Below, in pieces: positions 8,123-16,907 of a DNA stretch of 64,000 nucleotides (the first letter of the stretch is position 1; each line of letters opens with the position of its first letter). A program made the position numbers and the translations under genes. The notes under the pieces are model-generated. The model had not been told where the DNA came from. It saw only the letters and a list, made by a program, of their open reading frames with translations, and searched no databases. The stretch is from Stygiolobus sp037389425 (GTDB taxonomy: Archaea; Thermoproteota; Thermoprotei_A; Sulfolobales; Sulfolobaceae): positions 1 to 64,000 of the forward strand of contig NZ_JBBHKR010000047.1 of assembly GCF_037389425.1 (NCBI RefSeq), given 5' to 3'.

Positions 8123-8217
8123 GAGACCGTCTGAAAGCCCTTAATGTTAAAAATGAGATATTCTAGAGCCAAACCGTGATTATAAACAATTAATTTCGTA
8201 CATTTAAAAATTCTTAG

Positions 8218-8252
8218 TTGGAATTTTTGAACTTCCAATTATCTATTTAAGG
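8218..8252 (+). promoter_or_regulatory. Inverted repeat plus TATA box of the MacB-like operon
   Basis: TTGGAA (8218-8223) and TTCCAA (8233-8238) flank a 9-base spacer directly before a CTATTTAAGG TATA box at 8243-8252, 26 bases from ATG 8273. A dyad abutting the BRE/TATA region is a likely regulator site. Confidence 0.5.
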
Positions 8253-8272
8253 TCTGGGATTAAATATCAGAT

Positions 8273-8956
8273 ATGCCATTATCTCCAGTCGTTGAGTTAC
8301 ACGACGTCAAGAAAGTCTATTACGGAAAAGTGCCGGTCGTTGCATTAAAAGGCGTAACTTTGACCGTATACGAAAGGGAAATAGTTTCCATTCAAGGGCC
8401 CTCTGGTTCAGGTAAAACAACACTCCTCACAATTATCGGTACTTTGAGTAAACCAACTGAAGGGGAAGTCCTAATTTACGGTAAGGACGTGACTAAACTT
8501 CCCGATAAGAAAATAGCTAAGGTGAGGAACAAATACATAGGCTTTGTCTTTCAAAACTACAACCTGATAGACAGACTTTCTGCATTAGAGAACATAGAAC
8601 TGCCTCTTATCGCAAGAGGAGTGCCAAGCTCTGAAAGGAGAAAGATCGCGCTAGATATCCTTGATAGGCTGGGTCTGAAAGACCTTGCTAAGAAAAAGCC
8701 TAGCGAAATGTCTAGTGGACAACAACAGAGAATCGCAATAGTCAGAGCATTAGCTCAAAATCCCAAAATACTTCTTGCCGACGAACCTACCGCAAATCTA
8801 GATACGGCCTCTAGCGAGGTTGTCATGGACACGTTCTTAAGAGCGAATAAAGAGTTCGGTACCACGGTTATTATCGTCACTCACGAACCTGACATAGCGG
8901 CTTACGGGCAGAGGAAAATTCACATGAGAGACGGTCAAATAGAGAAAATAGACTAG
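8273..8956 (+). CDS. ABC transporter ATP-binding protein, MacB/LolD type
   Basis: 227 residues, the size of LolD/MacB ATPases. Walker A GPSGSGKT at 42-49, signature SSGQQQR followed by IAIVRALAQNP, Walker B ILLADEPTANLD, H-loop VTHEPD. The DEPTANLD form and the Q-loop FQNYNLID are typical of the subfamily that drives FtsX-like permeases, and two such permeases are in this operon. ATG start with TATA spacing for a leaderless message. Confidence 0.88.
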   Translation: MPLSPVVELHDVKKVYYGKVPVVALKGVTLTVYEREIVSIQGPSGSGKTTLLTIIGTLSKPTEGEVLIYGKDVTKLPDKKIAKVRNKYIGFVFQNYNLIDRLSALENIELPLIARGVPSSERRKIALDILDRLGLKDLAKKKPSEMSSGQQQRIAIVRALAQNPKILLADEPTANLDTASSEVVMDTFLRANKEFGTTVIIVTHEPDIAAYGQRKIHMRDGQIEKID

Positions 8957-11452
8957 GTGAGATCAGTGTATAGAAAAGCAATAATGTTAATCCTCTTAAC
9001 TCTAATACTTTTCTCTACTTCATTTGATACCGTTTACCACGGAACAATATCTTCTGCCCCTTACGGTAATTTTCCGCCTATTGTTGCTATAGAATGGGGC
9101 TCTTTAGTACAGCCTCAGAACGTAACTCCGGGGGACTTTAACGTGCCGTTATATGTCGTGATAAAGGCCGATGTTATAGGAGCGTCTTTATTGTCAACTA
9201 CATATCAACCTTTTGGTCAGACCTTAACTCCTATAAACGGTTATATACTTTCAGCTAATAAGACGCAATCTACAATCGTGTTCTTCGTAAACGTACCTCT
9301 CAACGTTTCCTCAGGCTTATACAAAGTGTTCTTATCCATAAACTACACATATGACAGCGGTATATTCGAAGCCACAACTCAAATACCTATTTACATATCC
9401 TCAGTAATTTATCCTAAGGTTATATTTCAATGGGGTAACGGTGAATTTACATCACCCGGACAAGGAATATCGCCCCTTACAGTAACGGTAGAAAACCCTA
9501 GCAATAAAGTGGTAAGTAACGTTATCATCTCGGCAGAATTACCTAACGGAATTTACAGCCTGACTGGATCGAGAATTATAAACTTTACAGTCCCAGCGGT
9601 TCAACCGTATTCGGCTGTAAGTGTAACACAATATGTAAACGTGACCTCCGAAATATCTCCGGGTTCATACTATGTCAATTACACACTAACTTTTACCGAT
9701 GATTTAGGAGGAGTCCACACGGCAACATATAATAACGGAACCCTAGTCCTATTCCCCAAGGAGCCACTCATTGTCAAAAGCGATCCTATCTCCTTACAAG
9801 CTGGACAAATATCTACCTTCATTATATACCTTAACTCTACCGGTGCACTACTTACGTCTTTTAGTGTAAATTCCCAAAGTGTAATGACTGTTAGGTATAA
9901 CGTAACGACTCCTATAACTTTTTCGGGGGTTTTACCCATTTCTATAAGCGTTTACGTGCCTTACGGCACCACCCCTGGAATCTACCAGTTCACTATAACT
10001 GGGACTTATATTTACGGAGGAACACAGTATTCCTTCACCATACCTGACTACGTGGAGGTGGGAATCAATAGGACTGGGCCCGAAGTAGTAAGCTTAGAGT
10101 GGGTCTCATACCCATATCCTGGGAGCAGTTCACAAGCGGAGTTAACGGTGTTTAACCCCTTACCTTACCCAGTCTACTCCGTGAATATCTCAACCCATTC
10201 TGTTGAGACCGGACAGCCCTATTACGTGATCCAAGAGATCCCTCCCTATGGAAGTGTCCAAATCCCCATTTCTTTACTTGTACCGGACAACGCGTCTTCA
10301 TTAGTATGCCTTTATTTTAATATCAATTACTACTCCGAGTACGGTGGATTCGCCTCTTCCAGCAAAATAATAATCCCGGTTTACTCTAAGCCTCTAATTA
10401 GCTTGTCATTAGTCCCATCTACAGTAGTTCAGGGTCAGCAGTCAGAAGTATTACTCGAAATAAGAAACTTAGTTAACCAGAGCCTATTTGACCTCCACGT
10501 AAACGTAGTATTCAGCGATATCCAAGTGGTAGGAGCTACGAATGCTACGATATACCAACTTAATCCTTCTTACACCGGGTCAATACCTTACAGCATTTAC
10601 GTCCCCTCTTACCTCTCTCCAGGGGTTTATCCTGTGCAGGTTACAATATCTTACTACTACTCGGGAATACAGAACACGCAAGTGTTCACACTACCCTTAG
10701 TAGTTACTAGTGCACAGAACGGAATCAACGTCTACATCTCTCCTTCTACCTTATATTACCAAGTTAGCCAAAATCTAACTATAACGCTGTTTAACAGTGA
10801 TAACTACACTCTCACCAATATCTTTTTAAAGATATTTACTAACTCCCAACTACTATCGCTTTCCCAGACCCAGTTCGAGATCAACGCTATACCTCCCCAC
10901 TACAATTACACGATCACCGTCCACACGTTCTCACCAATATCGGCTACAGAAACTTTACCGCTTTCACTAAGCTTACAATACCAGACACCCGATGGTTTCG
11001 TGAGTTATAACGAAAACTTGTCATTATTGATTACTGGACTCATCTCGATCCAAATAATCCAACCATCAATCACCGAGGTAAACGGTTCTTACATCTTCCA
11101 AGCCACTTTGCTAAACGATGGAAACACGCAAGCTAACAACGTTATCATATACTACCCCGGAGGAAGCACTTATATCGGTCAATTACCGACAGCATCACCT
11201 CTTCCTATATCGGTGACCTTACCCTCCAACTCTTCGCATATCGTCATTTCCTACCAGACACCTACTTACCAGACCGTTAACATGACGTACACTTACAACG
11301 GTCCCATCACAGTGTTACAAACAACATCTACTACTACATCACCTCACAACTTGTTTGGTAGTGCATTGTTGTTCGGGATTTCAGTAATAGTAGTGGTGGT
11401 CATAATTTACTTATTACTAAAGAGGAGGAAGAAGGCTAATGAAGACATTTGA
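8957..11452 (+). CDS. Large surface protein with tandem immunoglobulin-like (CARDB/NEW3-like) domains and C-terminal anchor
   Basis: 831 residues, starting at the GTG directly after the ATPase stop. An N-terminal hydrophobic signal (MLILLTLILFSTS) is followed by a long beta-rich region with repeated units of about 100-120 residues, each with a pattern like SPGxYxVxVTxxY and many N-x-S/T sites. A short Thr/Ser linker (residues ~785-795) precedes one membrane helix and a basic tail (KRRKKANEDI). It should sit outside the membrane as part of the ABC system: a binding or scaffold protein in place of the MacA-type adaptor. Beta-domain naming is by pattern only. It overlaps the next permease by 14 bases. 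Confidence 0.75.
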   Translation: MRSVYRKAIMLILLTLILFSTSFDTVYHGTISSAPYGNFPPIVAIEWGSLVQPQNVTPGDFNVPLYVVIKADVIGASLLSTTYQPFGQTLTPINGYILSANKTQSTIVFFVNVPLNVSSGLYKVFLSINYTYDSGIFEATTQIPIYISSVIYPKVIFQWGNGEFTSPGQGISPLTVTVENPSNKVVSNVIISAELPNGIYSLTGSRIINFTVPAVQPYSAVSVTQYVNVTSEISPGSYYVNYTLTFTDDLGGVHTATYNNGTLVLFPKEPLIVKSDPISLQAGQISTFIIYLNSTGALLTSFSVNSQSVMTVRYNVTTPITFSGVLPISISVYVPYGTTPGIYQFTITGTYIYGGTQYSFTIPDYVEVGINRTGPEVVSLEWVSYPYPGSSSQAELTVFNPLPYPVYSVNISTHSVETGQPYYVIQEIPPYGSVQIPISLLVPDNASSLVCLYFNINYYSEYGGFASSSKIIIPVYSKPLISLSLVPSTVVQGQQSEVLLEIRNLVNQSLFDLHVNVVFSDIQVVGATNATIYQLNPSYTGSIPYSIYVPSYLSPGVYPVQVTISYYYSGIQNTQVFTLPLVVTSAQNGINVYISPSTLYYQVSQNLTITLFNSDNYTLTNIFLKIFTNSQLLSLSQTQFEINAIPPHYNYTITVHTFSPISATETLPLSLSLQYQTPDGFVSYNENLSLLITGLISIQIIQPSITEVNGSYIFQATLLNDGNTQANNVIIYYPGGSTYIGQLPTASPLPISVTLPSNSSHIVISYQTPTYQTVNMTYTYNGPITVLQTTSTTTSPHNLFGSALLFGISVIVVVVIIYLLLKRRKKANEDI

Positions 11453-12644
11453 CGTTATAAAGTTCTCATTTAACGCGCTGTTAGAGAGGAAAACTAGGGC
11501 AATTTTAGTAATTCTGGGCATAATGGTAGGCCCGTTAATAGTTGTTTCACTCGTGGCTACGATTCAAGGGTTCGACATAGGTCTGAACCAACAGTTAACT
11601 AACTTTTTCTCGCCCTTAAACATATACTTAGCACCGAAGAGCCAAGGAACCTTAAACCAATATGTCATTGATGGGGTCTCCCACTTACCGGGAGTAAAAG
11701 CAGTTGTACCGTACTATCTCATACCGGCATACATAGATACTCCTAAGGGACTAGAGGCTACAGTAGTTTTCTCAATGGATATCTCCGATATTAATTTAGT
11801 AATGCCCGGTCTAAAGCTTCAAAGCGGTTCATTACCCTCGCCTAACTCTTTTGACGAATTAGACGTGGGCTATTATATCGCAAACCCCCAATATTCTGGT
11901 CAGCCTACTTATCACACTGGGCAGATTATGGTGGTTTACCTGATTAACCCTGAAGGAGAGAGGATAAGTAAGACATTTGTAGTCATAGGCCAGTTGGCAC
12001 AAATAGCTTCTTTCGGAGGGGCTAACTTTAACCAAGCATTATATGCCCCTTTCTCTCTCGGACAGTCTATTTGCGGGACAAATTATGCGGGGGCTATAGT
12101 AGTAGCATCATCTCCGAGTGAAGTTGAAGGGTTGGCAAATATCATTAAAGAAAAGTACGGTAATTACGTTCAGGTCACTTCGAGTCAGCAAATACTTAAC
12201 CTAGTTAATGAAGAAATCTCTTCCTTTGAGGCTCTACTAGTAGTTGCAGGTGTAGCGTCGTTTGTAGTAGCGTTTTTCACAGTCTTAGCTACTATGATTA
12301 CTTCTGTTGTGGAGAGGACTAGGGAAATAGGACTTTTAATGTCTTTGGGATTTGAAAGGAGACAAGTAATGCTAATGTTCCTATCAGAGGCAACAATAAT
12401 GGGAATAATAGGAGGTGGAATAGGAACCATAGGAGGATACTTCAGTTCCTTCCTATTGGCGTCAATTGCGTCGAACTCGTTTGAAGGAAGAGGTGGAGCC
12501 TTTAACGTTGTTCCCTCGATCTCAGTAGAACAGTTAGTATTTATTTTCTTGGCTATTATTGCGATTACCACTGTTGCTGGGTTGATTCCTGCGTATAGAG
12601 CGTCAAAAATAGAACCAGCAAAAGCATTAAGATATGAGGTATAG
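11439..12644 (+). CDS. MacB/FtsX-type ABC permease, first copy
   Basis: 401 residues: an N-terminal membrane helix after RKTRAILVILGIMVG, an extracytoplasmic MacB-like domain (~45-265), then three membrane helices with the FtsX pattern TREIGLLMSLGFERRQVMLMFLSEA and a final AGLIPAYRASKIEPAKALRYEV. Start lies inside the upstream gene. Its last third is almost the same DNA as in the next gene, while the outer domain is only distantly similar, so the pair probably forms a heterodimer with different outer faces. Confidence 0.87.
   Translation: MKTFDVIKFSFNALLERKTRAILVILGIMVGPLIVVSLVATIQGFDIGLNQQLTNFFSPLNIYLAPKSQGTLNQYVIDGVSHLPGVKAVVPYYLIPAYIDTPKGLEATVVFSMDISDINLVMPGLKLQSGSLPSPNSFDELDVGYYIANPQYSGQPTYHTGQIMVVYLINPEGERISKTFVVIGQLAQIASFGGANFNQALYAPFSLGQSICGTNYAGAIVVASSPSEVEGLANIIKEKYGNYVQVTSSQQILNLVNEEISSFEALLVVAGVASFVVAFFTVLATMITSVVERTREIGLLMSLGFERRQVMLMFLSEATIMGIIGGGIGTIGGYFSSFLLASIASNSFEGRGGAFNVVPSISVEQLVFIFLAIIAITTVAGLIPAYRASKIEPAKALRYEV
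12289..12448 (+). repeat. 160-bp identical tract, copy A
   Basis: Every base matches 13504-13663 in the neighbouring permease gene, including third codon positions, while DNA on both sides differs. It encodes the cytoplasmic coupling loop and following helix. A second near-identical stretch, 12583-12641 against 13792-13850, encodes the shared C-terminus with one mismatch seen. Best explained by recent gene conversion. Confidence 0.9.
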
Positions 12645-12653
12645 GGTGGGGTC

Positions 12654-13853
12654 ATGAAAAGCATAGATATAGTCAAGTTAGCTTATAGAGCTCTTTTCGA
12701 GAGAAAAACTAGAGCTATCCTGACTATTTTGGGAATAGTAGTTGGGCCTCTCATCATTACTACTATAACAGCGTCTGTTCAAGGGTTGAGCCAGTCCGCA
12801 ATAAACCTTATTCTAAGAGATGTTTCTCCTGAGGCGATATTCGTTACCCCCCTCAACGGTTACTTATCATCTTATACGATCACACAACTCTCCCACTTAG
12901 ATGGGGTAGTTTACGTAGTCCCGTTTTACACGATACCCGTAACGATCTATACTTCCAAAGGAGAGATTAGTACTACGATTTTGTCGGTTAACATCTATGA
13001 CTTGCAAAAAGTCTTACCGGGGATTAGCATTTCAAGCGGGACAGCTCCTTCAGCTCAAAGTTATAATCAAGTCGCTATAGGTTACGATCTTCAGAATCCT
13101 CCTTCTCCTAACCAACCATCTCTACATGTAGGTCAGGAGATATCTGTGAGCGTAGTATTACCTAACGGTGGCCAAAAAACGGAGACTTTACTGGTGACGG
13201 GAGGGCTGAGCGATTTTGACATTAATCTAGGGACTATTATTATTAACAAAGCACTGATTATGTCTTATTCAATAGGCGAAGAGATATATGGGACAAAATA
13301 TTCAGGAGCTATAGTTTTAGCTTCCTCACTACAAGATGTAAGTAAAGTGGTATCAGAGATCCATCAGTATTTGGGCTCTTATGTAAGTGTGAACTCAGCG
13401 CAAGACATAGTATCCTTTATAAACCAACAAGTAGTGTCCTTTAACCTACTACTACTTATAGTCAGCTCTGCGTCTTTTATAGTAGCTTTCATAAGTGTAC
13501 TAACTACTATGATTACTTCTGTTGTGGAGAGGACTAGGGAAATAGGACTTTTAATGTCTTTGGGATTTGAAAGGAGACAAGTAATGCTAATGTTCCTATC
13601 AGAGGCAACAATAATGGGAATAATAGGAGGTGGAATAGGAACCATAGGAGGATACTTCAGTTCTTATGGCTTTCTCGACTTCCTTCTCAGTTCACCCCTC
13701 TTCAATAGTTTGCATGCCGAGCCAATATTTACCATTACCCAAGCTGTAACCCTTTTCTTATTTATAGTTCTCATTTCCACTTTTGCCGGGCTGATTCCTG
13801 CGTATAGAGCGTCAAAAATAGAACCAGCAAAAGCACTAAGATATGAGGTTTAG
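12654..13853 (+). CDS. MacB/FtsX-type ABC permease, second copy
   Basis: 399 residues with the same layout as the preceding permease: helix 1 near RKTRAILTILGIVVG, outer domain, three C-terminal helices and the identical end IEPAKALRYEV. It starts 9 bases after its paralog, preceded by a GGGTGGGG stretch. Tandem duplication with later homogenisation of the ATPase-contact region is visible in the DNA. It closes the four-gene operon starting at 8273. Confidence 0.87.
   Translation: MKSIDIVKLAYRALFERKTRAILTILGIVVGPLIITTITASVQGLSQSAINLILRDVSPEAIFVTPLNGYLSSYTITQLSHLDGVVYVVPFYTIPVTIYTSKGEISTTILSVNIYDLQKVLPGISISSGTAPSAQSYNQVAIGYDLQNPPSPNQPSLHVGQEISVSVVLPNGGQKTETLLVTGGLSDFDINLGTIIINKALIMSYSIGEEIYGTKYSGAIVLASSLQDVSKVVSEIHQYLGSYVSVNSAQDIVSFINQQVVSFNLLLLIVSSASFIVAFISVLTTMITSVVERTREIGLLMSLGFERRQVMLMFLSEATIMGIIGGGIGTIGGYFSSYGFLDFLLSSPLFNSLHAEPIFTITQAVTLFLFIVLISTFAGLIPAYRASKIEPAKALRYEV
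13504..13663 (+). repeat. 160-bp identical tract, copy B
   Basis: Partner of 12289-12448; see that entry. Confidence 0.9.
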
Positions 13854-13926
13854 ACTTTTTAATAGCAAATTACGTGCGAACTCCCCTAGCTTGTTGTTTA
13901 CCTAGTATTTTGATCTTCAAGGAAAA

Positions 13927-13944
13927 ATTTACTGTTCAGTAAAT
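13927..13944 (+). promoter_or_regulatory. Palindrome upstream of the creatininase-family gene
   Basis: ATTTACTG TT CAGTAAAT is an 18-base dyad with perfect arms, about 20 bases before a TATA-like AATTATATTA at 13963-13972. Likely a binding site for a dimeric regulator of the gene at 14002; the regulator is not identifiable here. Confidence 0.5.
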
Positions 13945-14001
13945 AGTATCGTCACATAAACAAATTATATTATAACACACAGAGTTTTATCAGGTGATCA
14001 A

Positions 14002-14727
14002 ATGAAATTAATTGAAATCACTAAAGATGAAATTAAGGGTAAGATTGGCCTAATGCCTTTAGGAAGCATAGAACAACACGGGCCCCATTTACCAATGGGA
14101 ACAGATGGAATTGTAGTTGAATGGATAGCTCAAAAAGTTGAAGAGAGATTTAGAGATCAAGTACTTCTCTATCCTACCTTATATTACGGTTGTTCTAAAG
14201 AACATTACGGGTTCCCCTTCCTCTCAGTGGGTTATTTGAACATGATAAACTTCTTACTAGATATTGTTAATAGCTCAAAAAACGCGGGAATTTCCTCTCT
14301 TATAATCGTTAATGGTCACGGAGGAAATGAGTCCGTATTAGACATAATCAGAAGAGAAGTTAATATGAGTAATGATAACTGTTTTAAACTCCACATATTC
14401 TCTATAGTGGGGAGAGATAGAGACCTCTTTCCAAACATTATAGACATGCACGCTGGCTCAGTAGAGACTTCCAGAATATATGCAATTAATAGGCGACTGG
14501 TAAGAGAGGACAAGCTAAAAGAGGTAGACGACTTCACTATAAAAGATGGAGTATTTAAGATGATACCCACCAGCGAGGCAAACAAATACGGGATTATTAA
14601 CGTTGGTGGCAGGGTGGAGATTGATGAAGAAAAGGGGAGAATGTCGCTAGAGAGTTCTGTTAAAGATCTCTCAGACTTAGTACGAAAAGTCCTTGAGCAA
14701 ATAAAGAACTGTGGTAACAATGCTTAA
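14002..14727 (+). CDS. Creatininase-family metal-dependent amidohydrolase
   Basis: 241 residues. Metal-ligand motifs of the family are present: GSIEQHGPHLPMGTD at ~23-37, SVGYLN, and NGHGGNE at ~108-114, with a later Glu in MHAGSVETS. Archaeal members include ArfB, the formamide hydrolase of riboflavin/F420 synthesis, as well as uncharacterised peptidase-like proteins; sequence alone does not decide between them. AGGTGAT precedes the ATG. Followed closely by an MFS gene that may be co-transcribed. Confidence 0.8.
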   Translation: MKLIEITKDEIKGKIGLMPLGSIEQHGPHLPMGTDGIVVEWIAQKVEERFRDQVLLYPTLYYGCSKEHYGFPFLSVGYLNMINFLLDIVNSSKNAGISSLIIVNGHGGNESVLDIIRREVNMSNDNCFKLHIFSIVGRDRDLFPNIIDMHAGSVETSRIYAINRRLVREDKLKEVDDFTIKDGVFKMIPTSEANKYGIINVGGRVEIDEEKGRMSLESSVKDLSDLVRKVLEQIKNCGNNA

Positions 14728-14766
14728 ATTCAAAAGGAGAGAAAGTCAATCTTAAAATGACAGAGT

Positions 14767-15912
14767 TTGAACGATATTAATAAGATAGCGCTTATAGGAG
14801 CATTTAGAGCCTTAGGCGGTTCGTTAGTCTGGCCTTTTATAGGGTATGCACTCTACTCAGTTTACAAATTACCGCTCACATTTGTATCGATTTTCTATCT
14901 CTTACAAGGTATCTTAGGTTTAATAGCGTACTATATTGGTGGGATCCTTACAGACAGTTTGGGAAGAAGGAAGAGTATGACCATAGCGATAGTACTCTCC
15001 TCAATTTCGCTTCTTCTGGCCTCTCAAATATCTCTCCCAGTTTTAGTCTCATCTCTTATTCTAGTACAAACTTTTTTCAACGATATATACTTCGTCTCTT
15101 CTACATCGATCGTCGGCGATATGTTTGAAGATAAACTCGACAGTTTGATCAGAGCGTTCAGCAGACAGAGGGTTGGGATCAACGCCGGTTGGGCTGTTGG
15201 ACCCCTCATTGGTGGTTATATTTTTCAAGTACTTGGCTTTAATAAACTCCTATTCATTGCATCAATTATAGCCTTAGTACCCTTATATTTCGTGAGGATG
15301 CTACCAGACTTTAAAGGAGGTGTTGAAGTGTCATTTAAAGTCTCAAGAACACTATTAACGTTTCTTGTCCCTACTGCACTAATATTCATGCTAATGAGTC
15401 AACTGGGCTTTGGTTTAATCACTTATTATACAACAATCCCTCATTTCTCAGTACTTCAAGTGAGTTTGCTCTTCATGGTAAACGGCTTAATGATAGTAGT
15501 GCTTCAGGACTATATAGGAAAATTGATAACAGACGTCAAAAAATACTTGCCGTTAGGGTGTCTTATTTACGGGGTTTCATACTTCTCGATAGCTTTTATA
15601 ACAGACTACGTAGAAGCTGTGGTAGACATAATATTCATAACCTTAGCTGAAATCATAGTCTCCCCTCTAGTCCAAGCTGTAGCAACATCATTAACCGAGA
15701 GGAGACAGAGGGGAAAACAAATAGGGGTTTTCGGTATATTTACTTCCTTAGGAAGAGTTCTGGGCTCTTCTCTCACCAGTTACTTAATGACGTTCTTTCT
15801 TTACTCTCCCGTCATTTTGTGGGGGTTGATTAGCTCACTAGGATTTATTTCAGCCCTACTCTTCTTCCTCTCATTAAGATCATTCAAACCAGCTCAGAGT
15901 CAAATACGCTGA
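14767..15912 (+). CDS. MFS transporter
   Basis: 381 residues with about 11-12 hydrophobic helices and the MFS loop motif GGILTDSLGRRKSM between helices 2 and 3. TTG start; the nearby ATG at 14757 is out of frame. Last 33 bases overlap convergently with the minus-strand gene at 15880. Substrate unknown. Confidence 0.82.
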   Translation: MNDINKIALIGAFRALGGSLVWPFIGYALYSVYKLPLTFVSIFYLLQGILGLIAYYIGGILTDSLGRRKSMTIAIVLSSISLLLASQISLPVLVSSLILVQTFFNDIYFVSSTSIVGDMFEDKLDSLIRAFSRQRVGINAGWAVGPLIGGYIFQVLGFNKLLFIASIIALVPLYFVRMLPDFKGGVEVSFKVSRTLLTFLVPTALIFMLMSQLGFGLITYYTTIPHFSVLQVSLLFMVNGLMIVVLQDYIGKLITDVKKYLPLGCLIYGVSYFSIAFITDYVEAVVDIIFITLAEIIVSPLVQAVATSLTERRQRGKQIGVFGIFTSLGRVLGSSLTSYLMTFFLYSPVILWGLISSLGFISALLFFLSLRSFKPAQSQIR

Positions 15913-16290
15913 ATTTTTTACCAACTCAACTACATTTAACATTTCGTTCTTAGTTAGCCCCTCCATGAATACTATTTTGGCTATTTGAACCGACTTCGGT
16001 GTTTCGGCATCAGGTGGGATGAGGAAAAACTCTACGTTCATCCTCATTAAGTCTTTTTTAATGTTCTTGAGGAGTGACTGATCCTTCTTAAGTTTTGCAG
16101 AATCGAAGTCAACAACAGTAGTTACTATATAATACGTAGAGTTAGGATTAGTTCTAATGACTGAAACCTTTACTCCTTCACCTACTGGGGGAGAAATGAC
16201 GATGTGAAAGTAAAAATTACCGCTGGTTACCTTCTCAACTTTCATTCCTAGTTCCACGAACCAATCAAAAATTTGAGAATCGGATACCAT
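15880..16290 (-). CDS. Hypothetical protein, possibly DUF2299
   Basis: 136 residues from ATG 16290, which has GAGGTG six bases upstream; the longer GTG start at 16299 would lie within that ribosome site. Soluble alpha/beta protein with patterns SGNFYFHIVISPPVG and ADAETPKSVQIAKIVFMEGLTKNEMLNVVELV-like helices. I recall DUF2299 in Sulfolobales as similar but cannot verify it. Last gene of the molybdoenzyme operon, its ATG placed at the stop of the HAD gene. Confidence 0.65.
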   Translation of the reverse strand: MVSDSQIFDWFVELGMKVEKVTSGNFYFHIVISPPVGEGVKVSVIRTNPNSTYYIVTTVVDFDSAKLKKDQSLLKNIKKDLMRMNVEFFLIPPDAETPKSVQIAKIVFMEGLTKNEMLNVVELVKNSAYLTLSWFE

Positions 16291-16907
16291 CACGTACACC
16301 TCAACGCTGAATCTCCCATTGAAGAATCGACTTTATGTTGTGCCGTACTCTCTGCTATACTCTTAACTGTCTTAATTACACTGTCGGGCTGAAGGTTTGA
16401 GGGGAACATGAAAGCCTCTCCTTTCCTATTTAACCAGTGGGCTTTCATATTTAAAGACTTGGCAACCAATATGTCGTATGGGTTCGAGGATACTAACATT
16501 ATTGAAGGTAGGGGCGAATTAACCCTCTTGCCTACGTATTCGAAGAACTCCTTTGAAGGCTTGTACCTCTTTACGTCATCAGCTGATATTACGTCTTGGA
16601 TAAAAACGTCCAAATTATTCCTCACAAGTATTTGCTTCACTAACATTTTGTCTAAGTTTGTGACCACGTAGAGCCTCGCCCTATAACTCAACTCCTCAAG
16701 AAATAAAGCGTCCTCATACATAGGCGATCTAAGTATCTTCTCCCTCCATTCTTTATGAAGTGAATCTAATATGGCGGAATAACTCACGTATACTCTAGCT
16801 AGAGAGTACGCATTCAACACGTGTTGGGTTTCCTTTAAAACCGAGTAAAGTTTTTCATCGCTTACCTTGATCAAGTTTTCGGTTACATTGAACAAGATTA
16901 CGTACAT
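16290..16907 (-). CDS. HAD-fold (2-haloacid dehalogenase-like) protein without the nucleophilic Asp
   Basis: 205 residues. Motif II (VVTN), the motif III Lys (KRYKPSKEFF) and motif IV (VSSNPYDILVAKSLNMKAHWLNR) match type-II haloacid dehalogenase relatives. Motif I, expected as FDxxxT/N, reads FNVTEN, with Asn7 where the nucleophilic Asp should be, so phosphatase or dehalogenase chemistry is unlikely. The codon is AAT. ATG 16907 abuts the upstream stop and has AAGGTG six bases before it. A maturation or regulatory role for the molybdoenzyme is possible from context. Confidence 0.75.
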   Translation of the reverse strand: MYVILFNVTENLIKVSDEKLYSVLKETQHVLNAYSLARVYVSYSAILDSLHKEWREKILRSPMYEDALFLEELSYRARLYVVTNLDKMLVKQILVRNNLDVFIQDVISADDVKRYKPSKEFFEYVGKRVNSPLPSIMLVSSNPYDILVAKSLNMKAHWLNRKGEAFMFPSNLQPDSVIKTVKSIAESTAQHKVDSSMGDSALRCT

